In this document: in pieces, positions 26,567 through 36,400 of the stretch
How positions within the stretch are numbered: the stretch's first letter is position 1
Layout of the letters: every line of letters begins with the position of its first letter
From: DMER64 sp964542305
GTDB lineage: Bacteria; Bacteroidota; Bacteroidia; Bacteroidales; UBA932
Assembly: GCA_964542305.1 (NCBI GenBank)
Contig: CAZITX010000011.1
Span: 17,530-81,529, forward strand
Direction of reading: 5' to 3'
DNA: 64,000 bases
The notes under the pieces: model-generated
What the model saw: the letters and a program-made list of their open reading frames with translations, nothing else
What the model was told of the DNA's origin: nothing
Database searches by the model: none
Position numbers and translations under genes: made by a program

Positions 26567-28810
26567 ATGAAACATAAAATATTTATTATCAGCTCCATTT
26601 TGCTCCTTAGCAGTTTCGTTTCTTTTGCACAGGGAACGGTGGAAGATTATAAAAGAGCCTATGCGGTTGCCAAAACATTCAGTAGTGAAAACGTTTATTA
26701 TTCTAATGTAAGGCCTGTCTGGATAAAAAAATCAGATTTATTTTGGTATGTTCGTAATACACCTCAAGGGCGAGTTTATATGGTGATTGATGCCAATAAA
26801 AAAACAAAGGTTCCTCTGTTTGATCATGAAGATCTGGCAGCTTCTCTTACCAAAGCATCCGGGAAGGAAGTACTTGCCAACGCTATGATATTGGAGAGAT
26901 TACAGGTGAATCCTACTGCGGATACACTGAGATTCAATTTTGGCCGTCAAAAATGGGTATATCTGCTCAAGAAGAACCAACTGGTTGACGATGGCAAAAT
27001 TTCCACTCCGCCCAGGGTTCCTCACTGGACAGTGGTGGATGAAGAAAAGGACGGAGATCCGGTGATTTCACCAAACGGAAAATTCTCCGCTTTTGTTAAA
27101 GACAATAACATTTTTATAAAAGAAATTGCAACCGGTCAGGAAAAACAGGTTAGTACTGACGGAACGGCCGGTAACTATTATTCATCTTACATAACCTGGG
27201 CTCCCGACTCAAAAAAACTGGCTGCCAATAAAATCAGACCGGTAGAGAAACGATTCATTTATTACGTGGAATCTTCTCCTGAAAGCCAGTTGCAACCCAT
27301 ACTACACGAATTGGAATATGCGAAACCGGGAGACGAATTGCGGTTTAAGGTCCCGTGTGTGTTCAATATAGAGAACGGAACTTCTTATGCGGTTCCTGCA
27401 CAATCCATTTCACCTCAATATGAAATTGGGAACCTTGAATGGAACAAAACGGGGACTGCCGTTCTTTTTGACTTTAATCAAAGAGGACACCAACGATATT
27501 GTATATATGAATTATCTGCCGAAACTGGAAAGTTGCGTCATATAATTGAGGAAACCAGTAAGACTTTTGTTAATTATACGCGTTATTTCAGACAAAATCT
27601 AAAGAACGGGAACGAGATCATCTGGATGAGTGAAAGAGACAACTGGAATCATCTGTACCTGTACGATGTACAAACGGCCTCGGTAAAAAACCAGATTACC
27701 AAAGGAGAATGGTATGTGAGAAATGTGATTCACGTGGATGAAGACTCCCGCACTATCTGGTTCACTGCCAACGGGATGGTGCCGGATGAGGATCCGTATC
27801 TAGTCAGGTATTACCGAATTGATTTTGACGGAAAAAATTTGATCTGCCTTACTCCCGAAGAAGGGAATCACCAAGCCTGGTTTTCTGAAGGCATGAAATT
27901 CCTGGTTGATGTTTACTCGATGGTTGATAAAGCACCTGTGGCTGTATTGAGGAATGCCTCCGATGGCCGTATTATTATGGAGCTGGAAAAAGCCGATATA
28001 TCCCGGTTACTTGAAAACGGATGGAAGGCACCCGAAGTCTTCACAGCCAAAGGACGCGATGGCACAACCGATATCTGGGGCATTATTATTCGCCCGGTTA
28101 ATTTTGATCCTTCCCGCAAATACCCGGTTATTGAATATATTTATTCCGGTCCCGGCAGCCATTATGTTCCAAAGAGTTTTATTTCTTACAACCGGAACAT
28201 GACATCTTTAGCCGAGCTGGGATTTATTGTTGTACAAATTGACGGAATGGGAACTTCGTTCCGTTCCAAAGCTTTTGAAGAAGTATGTTTCAGGAACCTG
28301 GCCGATTCGGGATTCCCGGACAGAAAACTCTGGATCAAAGCAGTTGCGGAAAAATACCCCTATATGGATATCGATCGGGTAGGGATATTCGGGGCTTCTG
28401 CTGGAGGGCAGGAATCTACTACTGCCGTGCTGCTTCACCCGGAATTTTATAAAGCAGCTTACTCATCCTGCGGATGCCACGACAACCGCATGGATAAGAT
28501 TTGGTGGAACGAACAGTGGCTTGGTTATCCCGTTGGAGAACAGTATGTTGCAGGTTCAAATGTTGAAAACGCTCATTTACTGGAACGTCCGTTAATGCTT
28601 GTGGTGGGTGAGATGGATGATAACGTAGATCCGGCTTCTACTATGCAGGTAGTAGATGCCCTGATTAAAGCCAATAAAGATTTTGAACTGGTTGTGTTGC
28701 CCGGGGTTCGTCATACTATGGGCGAATCTTACGGGGAACATAAAAGATATGACTTCTTTGTACGTCATCTGTTACATGTAGACCCTCCCAAATGGCAGGA
28801 ATTGGAATAA
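26567..28810 (+). CDS. S9 (prolyl-oligopeptidase/DPP IV) family peptidase
   Basis: The start at 26567 gives a good signal peptide (MKHKIFIISS.. to FAQ); upstream Mets overlap the GH127 gene. About 748 residues. The N-terminal eight-bladed propeller (about 60-480) is of DPP IV type, followed by an alpha/beta hydrolase domain with Ser in FGASAGGQES, Asp in DDNVDP and His in RHTMGES. S9 peptidases release dipeptides or cut after proline. The oxyanion segment reads YIYSGPGSHY instead of the common YGGPxxQ, so this is a divergent subgroup and true DPP IV activity is not assured. A peptidase inside an arabinose operon is unusual and suggests a glycopeptide substrate. Confidence 0.87.
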   Translation: MKHKIFIISSILLLSSFVSFAQGTVEDYKRAYAVAKTFSSENVYYSNVRPVWIKKSDLFWYVRNTPQGRVYMVIDANKKTKVPLFDHEDLAASLTKASGKEVLANAMILERLQVNPTADTLRFNFGRQKWVYLLKKNQLVDDGKISTPPRVPHWTVVDEEKDGDPVISPNGKFSAFVKDNNIFIKEIATGQEKQVSTDGTAGNYYSSYITWAPDSKKLAANKIRPVEKRFIYYVESSPESQLQPILHELEYAKPGDELRFKVPCVFNIENGTSYAVPAQSISPQYEIGNLEWNKTGTAVLFDFNQRGHQRYCIYELSAETGKLRHIIEETSKTFVNYTRYFRQNLKNGNEIIWMSERDNWNHLYLYDVQTASVKNQITKGEWYVRNVIHVDEDSRTIWFTANGMVPDEDPYLVRYYRIDFDGKNLICLTPEEGNHQAWFSEGMKFLVDVYSMVDKAPVAVLRNASDGRIIMELEKADISRLLENGWKAPEVFTAKGRDGTTDIWGIIIRPVNFDPSRKYPVIEYIYSGPGSHYVPKSFISYNRNMTSLAELGFIVVQIDGMGTSFRSKAFEEVCFRNLADSGFPDRKLWIKAVAEKYPYMDIDRVGIFGASAGGQESTTAVLLHPEFYKAAYSSCGCHDNRMDKIWWNEQWLGYPVGEQYVAGSNVENAHLLERPLMLVVGEMDDNVDPASTMQVVDALIKANKDFELVVLPGVRHTMGESYGEHKRYDFFVRHLLHVDPPKWQELE

Positions 28811-28815
28811 TTATT

Positions 28816-29871
28816 ATGAAAAAAATATTATTTCTGTTATTGTTCTTAGTTTCTCTGTATGCTTGTGAGAAATCCGGTGGATCTTCAAAAATCATTAACA
28901 CAGATTTCCAACATTACATTCTTGAAGGTTACGATATTACTTCTATAGCATTTGACAACCAGGGAAATGCATGGATGGGTACTTTTAATGCTTTTTCGCC
29001 CGGAGCGGTTAACAAACCCGAATTAATTAAACATAACATAGAATTAAATAGTACCGTTATTTATAATGCTTTCAATTCATTGATTAAAGATTCAATTTTT
29101 ATTTGGGATATTGCAGTTGATAATAAAAACAACGTTTGGATTGGCTGTGATGGGTTGATAAAATTTGATGGCATTGACTTTACAAAATATTGTCCCGGGA
29201 ATACAATTATTCCGGAAGATTTTATTACTTCAATAGCCGTTGATTCTAAAGACAATATCTGGTTTTCCTCCAGCAGAGTTGCCAGTGGAGGTTTAGTAAT
29301 GAATAATGGCACAAATTGGAATGTTTACACTCCACTGAATTCGGCCTTATCTATGAATGGAATATCAAGTATTGCTGTCGATCACAATGACAATATCTGG
29401 CTTGCGCAATTTGGACATTTTGGTGAGGCTTGTTTGGTTAAAATCAATGATAATAAATGGACTGAATATTTGAAAGAAGAATTAGCATCACCTCCGGCCC
29501 AATTGCGCAATATTGCAATAGATAGCAAGAACAGGGTTTGTGCAGTATTGGATTACACCTTAGATAATCCTGATTATTCAATTCAAAGAGATCAAATCAT
29601 AATATTTGATGGTTTAGCTAGTAAACAATTAGAGAACCCCGGTTTTGACAGTATTAGTGGAATCATCGTTGACAATGATGATAATATCTGGTGTATTATT
29701 TTAAATAATAAGGAAGAATTTCGGGGTAGCAGCCTGGCGATCTATGATGGAAGTGATTGGTTAATTGATAGTTTGACATTTAGAAATACCAGGATCGAAA
29801 CTATTGTACAGTCAAAAGATAATAATATATGGTTAGGTACAGCAAATGGCGTATATACAAACAAACACTAG
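28816..29871 (+). CDS. Free-standing reg_prop-type propeller lipoprotein
   Basis: Starts at 28816 with a lipoprotein signal (SLYAC, Cys about 15), 351 residues. The rest is repeated blades with DNKNNVWIG, DSKDNIWFS, DHNDNIWLA, DNDDNIWCI and KDNNIWLG, the same two-component-regulator-propeller signature as the sensor part of HTCS proteins. There is no transmembrane, kinase or DNA-binding part. It is notably AT-rich compared with neighbouring genes, suggesting later acquisition. It sits 5 bases after the S9 peptidase stop and before the epimerase gene. It could be a surface sugar-binding protein or a sensor decoy; the function is unknown. Confidence 0.75.
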   Translation: MKKILFLLLFLVSLYACEKSGGSSKIINTDFQHYILEGYDITSIAFDNQGNAWMGTFNAFSPGAVNKPELIKHNIELNSTVIYNAFNSLIKDSIFIWDIAVDNKNNVWIGCDGLIKFDGIDFTKYCPGNTIIPEDFITSIAVDSKDNIWFSSSRVASGGLVMNNGTNWNVYTPLNSALSMNGISSIAVDHNDNIWLAQFGHFGEACLVKINDNKWTEYLKEELASPPAQLRNIAIDSKNRVCAVLDYTLDNPDYSIQRDQIIIFDGLASKQLENPGFDSISGIIVDNDDNIWCIILNNKEEFRGSSLAIYDGSDWLIDSLTFRNTRIETIVQSKDNNIWLGTANGVYTNKH

Positions 29872-29892
29872 TTCAATACATTTAATAAACCT

Positions 29893-31038
29893 ATGAAAAT
29901 TAAACTATTAAACAGATGCGTAGCTTTTATGTGCATTTTTCTGTTCTGCTCTTGCACACAGACTCCATCGTCAACGGTTTCGGGATTGTATCCCAACAAC
30001 TTCAAAGCAGAAAAGGACGGACAAAAAACAGGTCTGTACATTTTAAAAAACGATAAGGGAATGGAAGTTTGTGTGACAAACTTCGGGGGACGCGTTGTCT
30101 CAATTATGGTTCCCGATAAAGAAGGTGTTTTGCGGGATGTAGTCCTTGGATTTGACAATGTTGCCGATTACATGGAAATTCCCTCGGATTTTGGTGCTTC
30201 CATTGGGAGGTTTGCCAACAGGATAGCCCAGGGACGTTTCACCCTGGACGGCATGGTCTACGAATTGCCAAAAAACAATTTCGGACATTGCCTGCATGGC
30301 GGTCCCAACGGATGGCAATATAAAATCTATGAAGTGGAAAATGTCACTGACAATTCCATTACACTTGTGATGCATTCCCCGGACAGGGACGAATCGTTTC
30401 CCGGCAACCTGACAGCTAAGGTTACTTATACGGTGAATGCAGACAATGCATTAGAGATTGCCTATGAAGCTACGACCGATAAACCAACGGTTATTAATAT
30501 GACGAACCATTCCTATTTCAATTTGAGCGGTAATCCCGGGAATACAATCCTTGATCACATATTGTATGTTAATGCAGAATGCTTTACACCGGTTGGACGC
30601 ACCCTCATTCCTACCGGAGAGATGATCCCCGTTGCAGATACTCCTATGGATTTTTCAGTACCGAAAGCCATTGGTGCAGATATAAACAATACAGAATACG
30701 AACAGATAAGATTCGGGAATGGGTACGATCACAACTGGGTGCTGGAAACAAAGGGCAATATGGAAGTTGTTGCCGCCACTTTGTATTCACCGGAAAGCGG
30801 GATTAAAATGGATGTCTTTACCGATGAACCCGGGATCCAGGTGTATTCAGGAAATTTCCTGAACGGGACAGTAAAAGGAAAAAACGGCATTACCTACCAG
30901 CAACGAGCTGCCGTATGTCTTGAAACACAGCATTATCCGGATTCGCCAAACCGTCCTGAATGGCCGACCGTTGTCTTGAGGCCCGGAGAAGAGTATTCAA
31001 GCCATTGCACTTATAAATTCAGTTCTGTAACCTTGTAA
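29893..31038 (+). CDS. Aldose 1-epimerase (galactose mutarotase family) lipoprotein
   Basis: A 381-residue GalM-type protein with a lipoprotein signal (LFCSC, Cys about 17). Family blocks: VTNFGGRVVSIMVPDK, GRFANRIAQGRF, HCLHGGPNGWQ (catalytic His region), MTNHSYFNLSG, YDHNWVL, and a terminal Glu-containing LRPGEEYSSHCTY. It interconverts sugar anomers. The lipoprotein signal places it outside the cytoplasm, where it would equilibrate free arabinose anomers before uptake by the symporter encoded 11 bases downstream. Confidence 0.94.
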   Translation: MKIKLLNRCVAFMCIFLFCSCTQTPSSTVSGLYPNNFKAEKDGQKTGLYILKNDKGMEVCVTNFGGRVVSIMVPDKEGVLRDVVLGFDNVADYMEIPSDFGASIGRFANRIAQGRFTLDGMVYELPKNNFGHCLHGGPNGWQYKIYEVENVTDNSITLVMHSPDRDESFPGNLTAKVTYTVNADNALEIAYEATTDKPTVINMTNHSYFNLSGNPGNTILDHILYVNAECFTPVGRTLIPTGEMIPVADTPMDFSVPKAIGADINNTEYEQIRFGNGYDHNWVLETKGNMEVVAATLYSPESGIKMDVFTDEPGIQVYSGNFLNGTVKGKNGITYQQRAAVCLETQHYPDSPNRPEWPTVVLRPGEEYSSHCTYKFSSVTL

Positions 31039-31049
31039 TAATAATCTAT

Positions 31050-32729
31050 ATGCAACTGTTAGATTGGATTGTAATATTTATTTTCACATTGGTTTTGGCG
31101 GGGATTGTTGTATGGGTGGTGAAAAAGAAAGCTAAAGATTCTAAAGATTATTTCCTGGGAGGCCGCGATGTAACCTGGTTAGCCATAGGAGCTTCAATTT
31201 TTGCTTCAAATATTGGCTCTGAACACCTCATAGGTTTGGCCGGAGCCGGAGCTTCCAGTGGTATGGCCATGGCGCATTGGGAAATCCAGGGCTGGATCAT
31301 CCTTTTGTTGGGATGGGTCTTCGTTCCGTTTTATTCACGAAGCATGGTTCTGACCATGCCGGAATTCCTGGAACGCCGTTACAACAAAGAATCCCGAACC
31401 ATATTATCTGTGATTTCCATGGTTAGTTACGTACTTACCAAGGTAGCCGTGACTGTTTACGCCGGAGGACTTGTTTTCCAGCAGGTATTCGGCATAGAAG
31501 AACTCTGGGGTATTGACTTCTTCTGGATATCTGCCATAGGATTGGTGCTGATTACGGCTTTATACACGGTATTGGGAGGTATGAAATCGGTGTTATATAC
31601 ATCAGTCCTTCAAACACCGATCTTGCTTATAGGGTCACTGGTCATACTGGTCCTTGGATTAAGAGCAGTTGGTGGTTGGGAAGAAGTGTTAGCCGTCTGC
31701 GGCGCCACACCGGTCAATGAATACGGTGATACCATGGTCAATCTTATACGGAACAATAATGATCCCGATTTTCCCTGGCTGGGGGCCTTGATTGGTTCAG
31801 CCATAATCGGGTTCTGGTACTGGTGTACCGATCAATTTATTGTTCAGCGTGTATTGTCCGGACGCAATCAAAAAGAATCCCGGAGGGGAGCTATTTTCGG
31901 AGCCTATTTGAAATTGTTACCTGTTTTCCTGTTTTTGATTCCGGGGATGATCGCATTTGCCATGTCTCAAAAAGGGGTGACAATAAATGGTCAGGTGTTT
32001 GTTCTCGATACCGCAGATACTGCTTTCCCTCAATTGGTTGCGGCTTTGTTGCCGGCGGGTATAAAGGGTATGGTAGTATGTGGCATTTTAGCGGCCCTCA
32101 TGAGTTCGCTGGCATCACTGTTCAATTCCTCGGCAATGCTTTTTACCATAGATTTTTACAAGCGTTTCAAACCCGAAACTCCGGAAAAGAAACTGGTCCG
32201 TATTGGTCAGATCGCTACCGTTGTAATTGTGATTCTGGGGATCCTGTGGATACCCGTAATGAGAAGCATTGGAGATGTCCTCTATACCTATCTGCAGGAC
32301 GTTCAATCGGTTTTGGCTCCTGGTATAGCTGCCGCATTCCTTATGGGGATCATATGGAAACGCGCCAGTGCAAAAGGCGGCATGTGGGGATTGATCACAG
32401 GATTTGTAATAGGTCTTACCCGATTGGGAGCAAAAGTGTTTTATACCAGTGTAGAAACTGCAAATCATTCAGGACTTTTCTATAGTGTTTTCTATGAAAC
32501 CAACTGGTTGTTCTTCTGTGGCTGGATGTTTCTTTTCTGTATTTTGGTCATAGTAGTAGTGAGTCTCTTTACAAAAGCACCGGAACCGGCCCTGATTCAG
32601 GGATTGGTATTCGGAACTGCAACAGATAAAGAAAAAGCCGAGACAAGAGCCAGCTGGAATGCCTGGGATATCATTAACACATTGATTATTCTTGGAATAA
32701 CAGCTGCTTTCTATTGGTATTTTTGGTAA
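31050..32729 (+). CDS. Sodium:solute symporter (SSS/SGLT family), probable arabinose importer
   Basis: A 559-residue polytopic membrane protein with about 14 hydrophobic helices. SGLT-family signatures: FLGGRDVTWLAIGASIFASN near the N-terminus, GSEHLIGLAG, the central VYTVLGGMKSV-like segment (LYTVLGGMKSVLYTSVLQ), WYWCTDQFIVQRVL and LMSSLASLFNSSAMLF. These proteins bring sugars across the inner membrane with sodium. Neighbours (epimerase before, araD after) point to L-arabinose as substrate, although the family also moves glucose, galactose and other sugars. Confidence 0.93.
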   Translation: MQLLDWIVIFIFTLVLAGIVVWVVKKKAKDSKDYFLGGRDVTWLAIGASIFASNIGSEHLIGLAGAGASSGMAMAHWEIQGWIILLLGWVFVPFYSRSMVLTMPEFLERRYNKESRTILSVISMVSYVLTKVAVTVYAGGLVFQQVFGIEELWGIDFFWISAIGLVLITALYTVLGGMKSVLYTSVLQTPILLIGSLVILVLGLRAVGGWEEVLAVCGATPVNEYGDTMVNLIRNNNDPDFPWLGALIGSAIIGFWYWCTDQFIVQRVLSGRNQKESRRGAIFGAYLKLLPVFLFLIPGMIAFAMSQKGVTINGQVFVLDTADTAFPQLVAALLPAGIKGMVVCGILAALMSSLASLFNSSAMLFTIDFYKRFKPETPEKKLVRIGQIATVVIVILGILWIPVMRSIGDVLYTYLQDVQSVLAPGIAAAFLMGIIWKRASAKGGMWGLITGFVIGLTRLGAKVFYTSVETANHSGLFYSVFYETNWLFFCGWMFLFCILVIVVVSLFTKAPEPALIQGLVFGTATDKEKAETRASWNAWDIINTLIILGITAAFYWYFW

Positions 32730-32738
32730 TTTAGCAGC

Positions 32739-33425
32739 ATGTTAGAATCATTAAAAGAACAAGTGTATAAGGCCAATCTCATGTTGGTGGAACATGATCT
32801 GGTAATCCTGACCTGGGGAAATGTTTCAGCCATTGACCGGAAATCGGGATTGGTTGTGATCAAACCTTCGGGGGTAAGTTACCGGGACATGACTGCCGCA
32901 CAGATGGTGGTTGTGAATATGGAAGGAGAGGTAGTGGAGGGGGATCTGAGGCCATCCTCGGATACCCCCACCCACATAGCTCTATACCGCGCCTTTGAAG
33001 GTGTTGGCGGCATAGTCCACACGCATTCGGTGTATGCTACTTCCTGGGCTCAGGCCGGTGTTGACCTCCCCAATATAGGGACTACACACTCGGATTATTT
33101 TCACCAGGCCATTCCCTGTACAAATGATATGACACTTGAACAGATTACTGGAAATTATGAGTGGGAAACCGGGAACGTGATCATTGAACGTTTCAGGGAA
33201 ATGGACCCTTTGCACACTCCTGCGGTGCTTGTTAAGTATCACGGACCGTTTACCTGGGGAACGGATCCGTTTAAAGCAGTGGAAAATGCTGTAGTACTGG
33301 AACAAGTGGCAAAAATGGCCGCATTGGCATTCTCTATAAATCCCTCACTGGAAATGAACCCTCATTTAATTGAAAAGCACTTTGAACGCAAACACGGACC
33401 GGGTGCTTACTACGGACAAAAATAA
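32739..33425 (+). CDS. araD: L-ribulose-5-phosphate 4-epimerase AraD
   Basis: A 228-residue class II aldolase/epimerase of normal length. Key motifs: LTWGNVSAIDR (phosphate site), IKPSGVSY, SSDTPTHIALY, the zinc ligands in GIVHTHSVYATSWAQ, and KYHGPFTWG. It converts L-ribulose-5-phosphate to D-xylulose-5-phosphate in the cytoplasm, completing the AraA-AraB-AraD route. It is separated from araAB here, being transcribed with the symporter and the HTCS gene. Spacing to neighbours is 6-9 bases, so co-transcription is likely. Confidence 0.97.
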   Translation: MLESLKEQVYKANLMLVEHDLVILTWGNVSAIDRKSGLVVIKPSGVSYRDMTAAQMVVVNMEGEVVEGDLRPSSDTPTHIALYRAFEGVGGIVHTHSVYATSWAQAGVDLPNIGTTHSDYFHQAIPCTNDMTLEQITGNYEWETGNVIIERFREMDPLHTPAVLVKYHGPFTWGTDPFKAVENAVVLEQVAKMAALAFSINPSLEMNPHLIEKHFERKHGPGAYYGQK

Positions 33426-33431
33426 TTTTGA

Positions 33432-36400
33432 ATGACTAAGAAAGCATTTGTAGCGTCGGGAATTTTACTGCTCTTTTGTTCCATTTCAATAAATCATTTA
33501 AAAGCGGAACCGAAAACTTTCCGGTTTCGCCGTTTTACCGTTGAACAAGGCCTTGCCTCAAACACTGTAAGGAGTCTTTACCAGGATTCTCGTGGATTTA
33601 TATGGTTTGGGACTGCTGAAGGCCTGAACTGTTTTGACGGACGAAGCATTACCCGTCACAGAATTGTATGTAAAGATGAAAATGAGTTCGAGACTGATTA
33701 TGTGGGAGCGTTGTATGAAGATTCCAAAGGAATGTTATGGATAGGAACGGAAATTGGTATTTGTATTTACGATATCCGGAATAACCTTACAGTAAGACTG
33801 GAAGCACAAACAGAAGGAGGAGCGTTTATTAATTCTCTGGTAAGTAACATTGTGGAAGATAAAGACGGAAATCTGTGGATATCATCCCAGAACCAGGGTA
33901 TATTCAGATACAATCCCGGAACAAAAGTACTTAAACTGTTTCAAATTGATGCATTTCAAAATTACATTCATACCATTTTAGTAGATTCTGAAAACAATAT
34001 ATGGTTATCCGGTGGGTTTGAACATGACCTTGCCAGGTTAGACAAAAAAAACGATGTGTTTGTGATTTTTAACCTGAAAAGCAAGGATAAAGAATGTGTG
34101 TCACGTATCCTTGATATCTACCAGGACGCTTCAGGTAATTTTTGGTGCGGTACCTGGGATTCCGGCTTACAAATCATGGATACTTATTCGGGAGAAGTGA
34201 GACCGGTCCGGATAAATCCCGACGGTAGTCACCTGATGCATATCCACAGCATTATGGAAATTGCACCAAACCAATTATTGATTGGTTCAGATGATGGGCT
34301 AACTTGGTATAATTCGGCTACCGGGGAGTACTCACATCATCTGCCCAGCGAGAAAGATCCTGCATCAATATCCAATAAATTTGTATATCCCATTCTGCCA
34401 GATAAGGAAGGAGGTATATGGATAGGGACTTATTACGGTGGAGTAAATTATATTTCCCCAAACAACGGACAGTTTGAAGGGACCTCCTGTGCAGAGTACA
34501 CCCATTCCACAAGTGGTAATATTATAAGTCGTTTCTGTGAAGATTCCCTGGGTAACATCTGGATTGCTTCTGATGACGGGGGGCTTGTGTTTTTTTCCCC
34601 ACATAACGGTCAAACCAGGCACTACATGCCACAACCCGGTAAAAACAGTCTCTCATACCACAACGTACATGCATTGTGTTTTGATGACGATGAACATCTG
34701 TGGATAGGTACGTATTCAAGAGGTCTGAATATCCTGAATATACGAACCGGCTTTTTCAAACATTATATGAGAAGCGATTCCAAAGATTCTTTGGATGATA
34801 ATGGCGTTTATTCAATTTTCAAGGACAAAGACAACAACATGTGGGTTGGAACTATGACCGGATTGAATATATATGACCGCCGGGCAGATGGATTCAGACT
34901 GATTCGTGATTTAGGTGTGACAACTATTGATATAAAGCAGGATAAAGACGGTTTTATCTGGTTTGCCACTTTTGGAAAAGGACTTATTCGGTACAACCCA
35001 GATAACGGACTATGGAATACCTACCTGGTTAAACCGCCCAATACCAAAATAATGGGCAATCATGTTAACAGCATTTGCATTGATTCAGACAACCAAATGT
35101 GGGTGGGAACTGAAAGCGGCCTGTGCAAATACAACAAAGAGGCCGATTCACTTATGTTATATCAACTTGATATTCCAAGCAATAACGTTCAATGTGTTAT
35201 AAGTGACAATCACCTTCTATGGCTTACCACGTCTAATGGGATGGCTTGTTATTCTCCCGAAACAGGCAATTTGAAATTGTTTACAACAATTGACGGACTT
35301 CAAAGCAATTCTTTTATGGTAAGCTCCGGACTGAAAGCTTCCAATGGAAAGATATATTTTGGATCCATCAACGGTTTTAATGCCTTTTATCCCTATAGGA
35401 TCAAGCTCAACAATTATGTTCCGCCCGTTATGATTACGCGGTTGGATATTTCCAACAAAGAAGTACCTGTTTCAGAAGACGGGCCCTTGAAAGAGGCAGT
35501 TAGTTACTGTCCCGACATTGATCTTACGTATAGGGATGATGTAGTAACCATACATTATGCCGCTTTAAGCTACTGTTCCCCTGAACAAAATATGTATGCT
35601 TATAAACTTGAAGGATTTGACAGAGAATGGAATTATGTGGGGAAACAGAACCGTGTGACATACACCAGCCTGCCTGCCGGGGATTATGTTTTTCACATTA
35701 AGGGGTCAAATAATGACGGACTGTGGAATGAAACCGGAACTTCTATAAATATTACCATTCATCCCCCCTTGTACCTTACGCTCCCCTTTAAGATCTTGTA
35801 TTATTTATTGGCATTGTTCACGATATTGGGAACAATCCGCTTCTTTGTGAAAAATGCAGAAAAGCGTCACAAGCAGAAGATACAGACTATCAACCAGGAA
35901 AAAGAAGTAGAGTTGCACAATGCAAAAATCAATTTCTTCACTAACATAGCACACGAGATAAGGACTCCTGTTTCACTTATTCTTGCTCCGTTAGAAAAAA
36001 TCATGTCTTCAGGAGATCCTGTTCCCGAGCCAATTAGAGAAAACATTGATATTATTGACCGAAACAGCAAGCGATTGCTTTTCCTGGTTAACCACTTGTT
36101 GGATTTCAGAAAAATTGAACAAAACGGGGAAGAGAACATGTGTTTTACTTCGCGGAATATTTACAAATTGTTGATTGATGTCAAAGAACGTTTTGATCCT
36201 GCAATGATCCAGTCAGGAATTGATTTTATATTCAATTGTCCGGTAACTGATTTGACGGCTATGGTTCATTATGAATCCATCATCAAATTGGTAAGCAACT
36301 TATTGACAAACGCCAACAAGTTTGCCAAGAGCCGTGTGGAACTTTCCTGTGTTTTATTGTCCGAGGGCCATGATTTCCGGATTTGTGTATCCGATGACGG

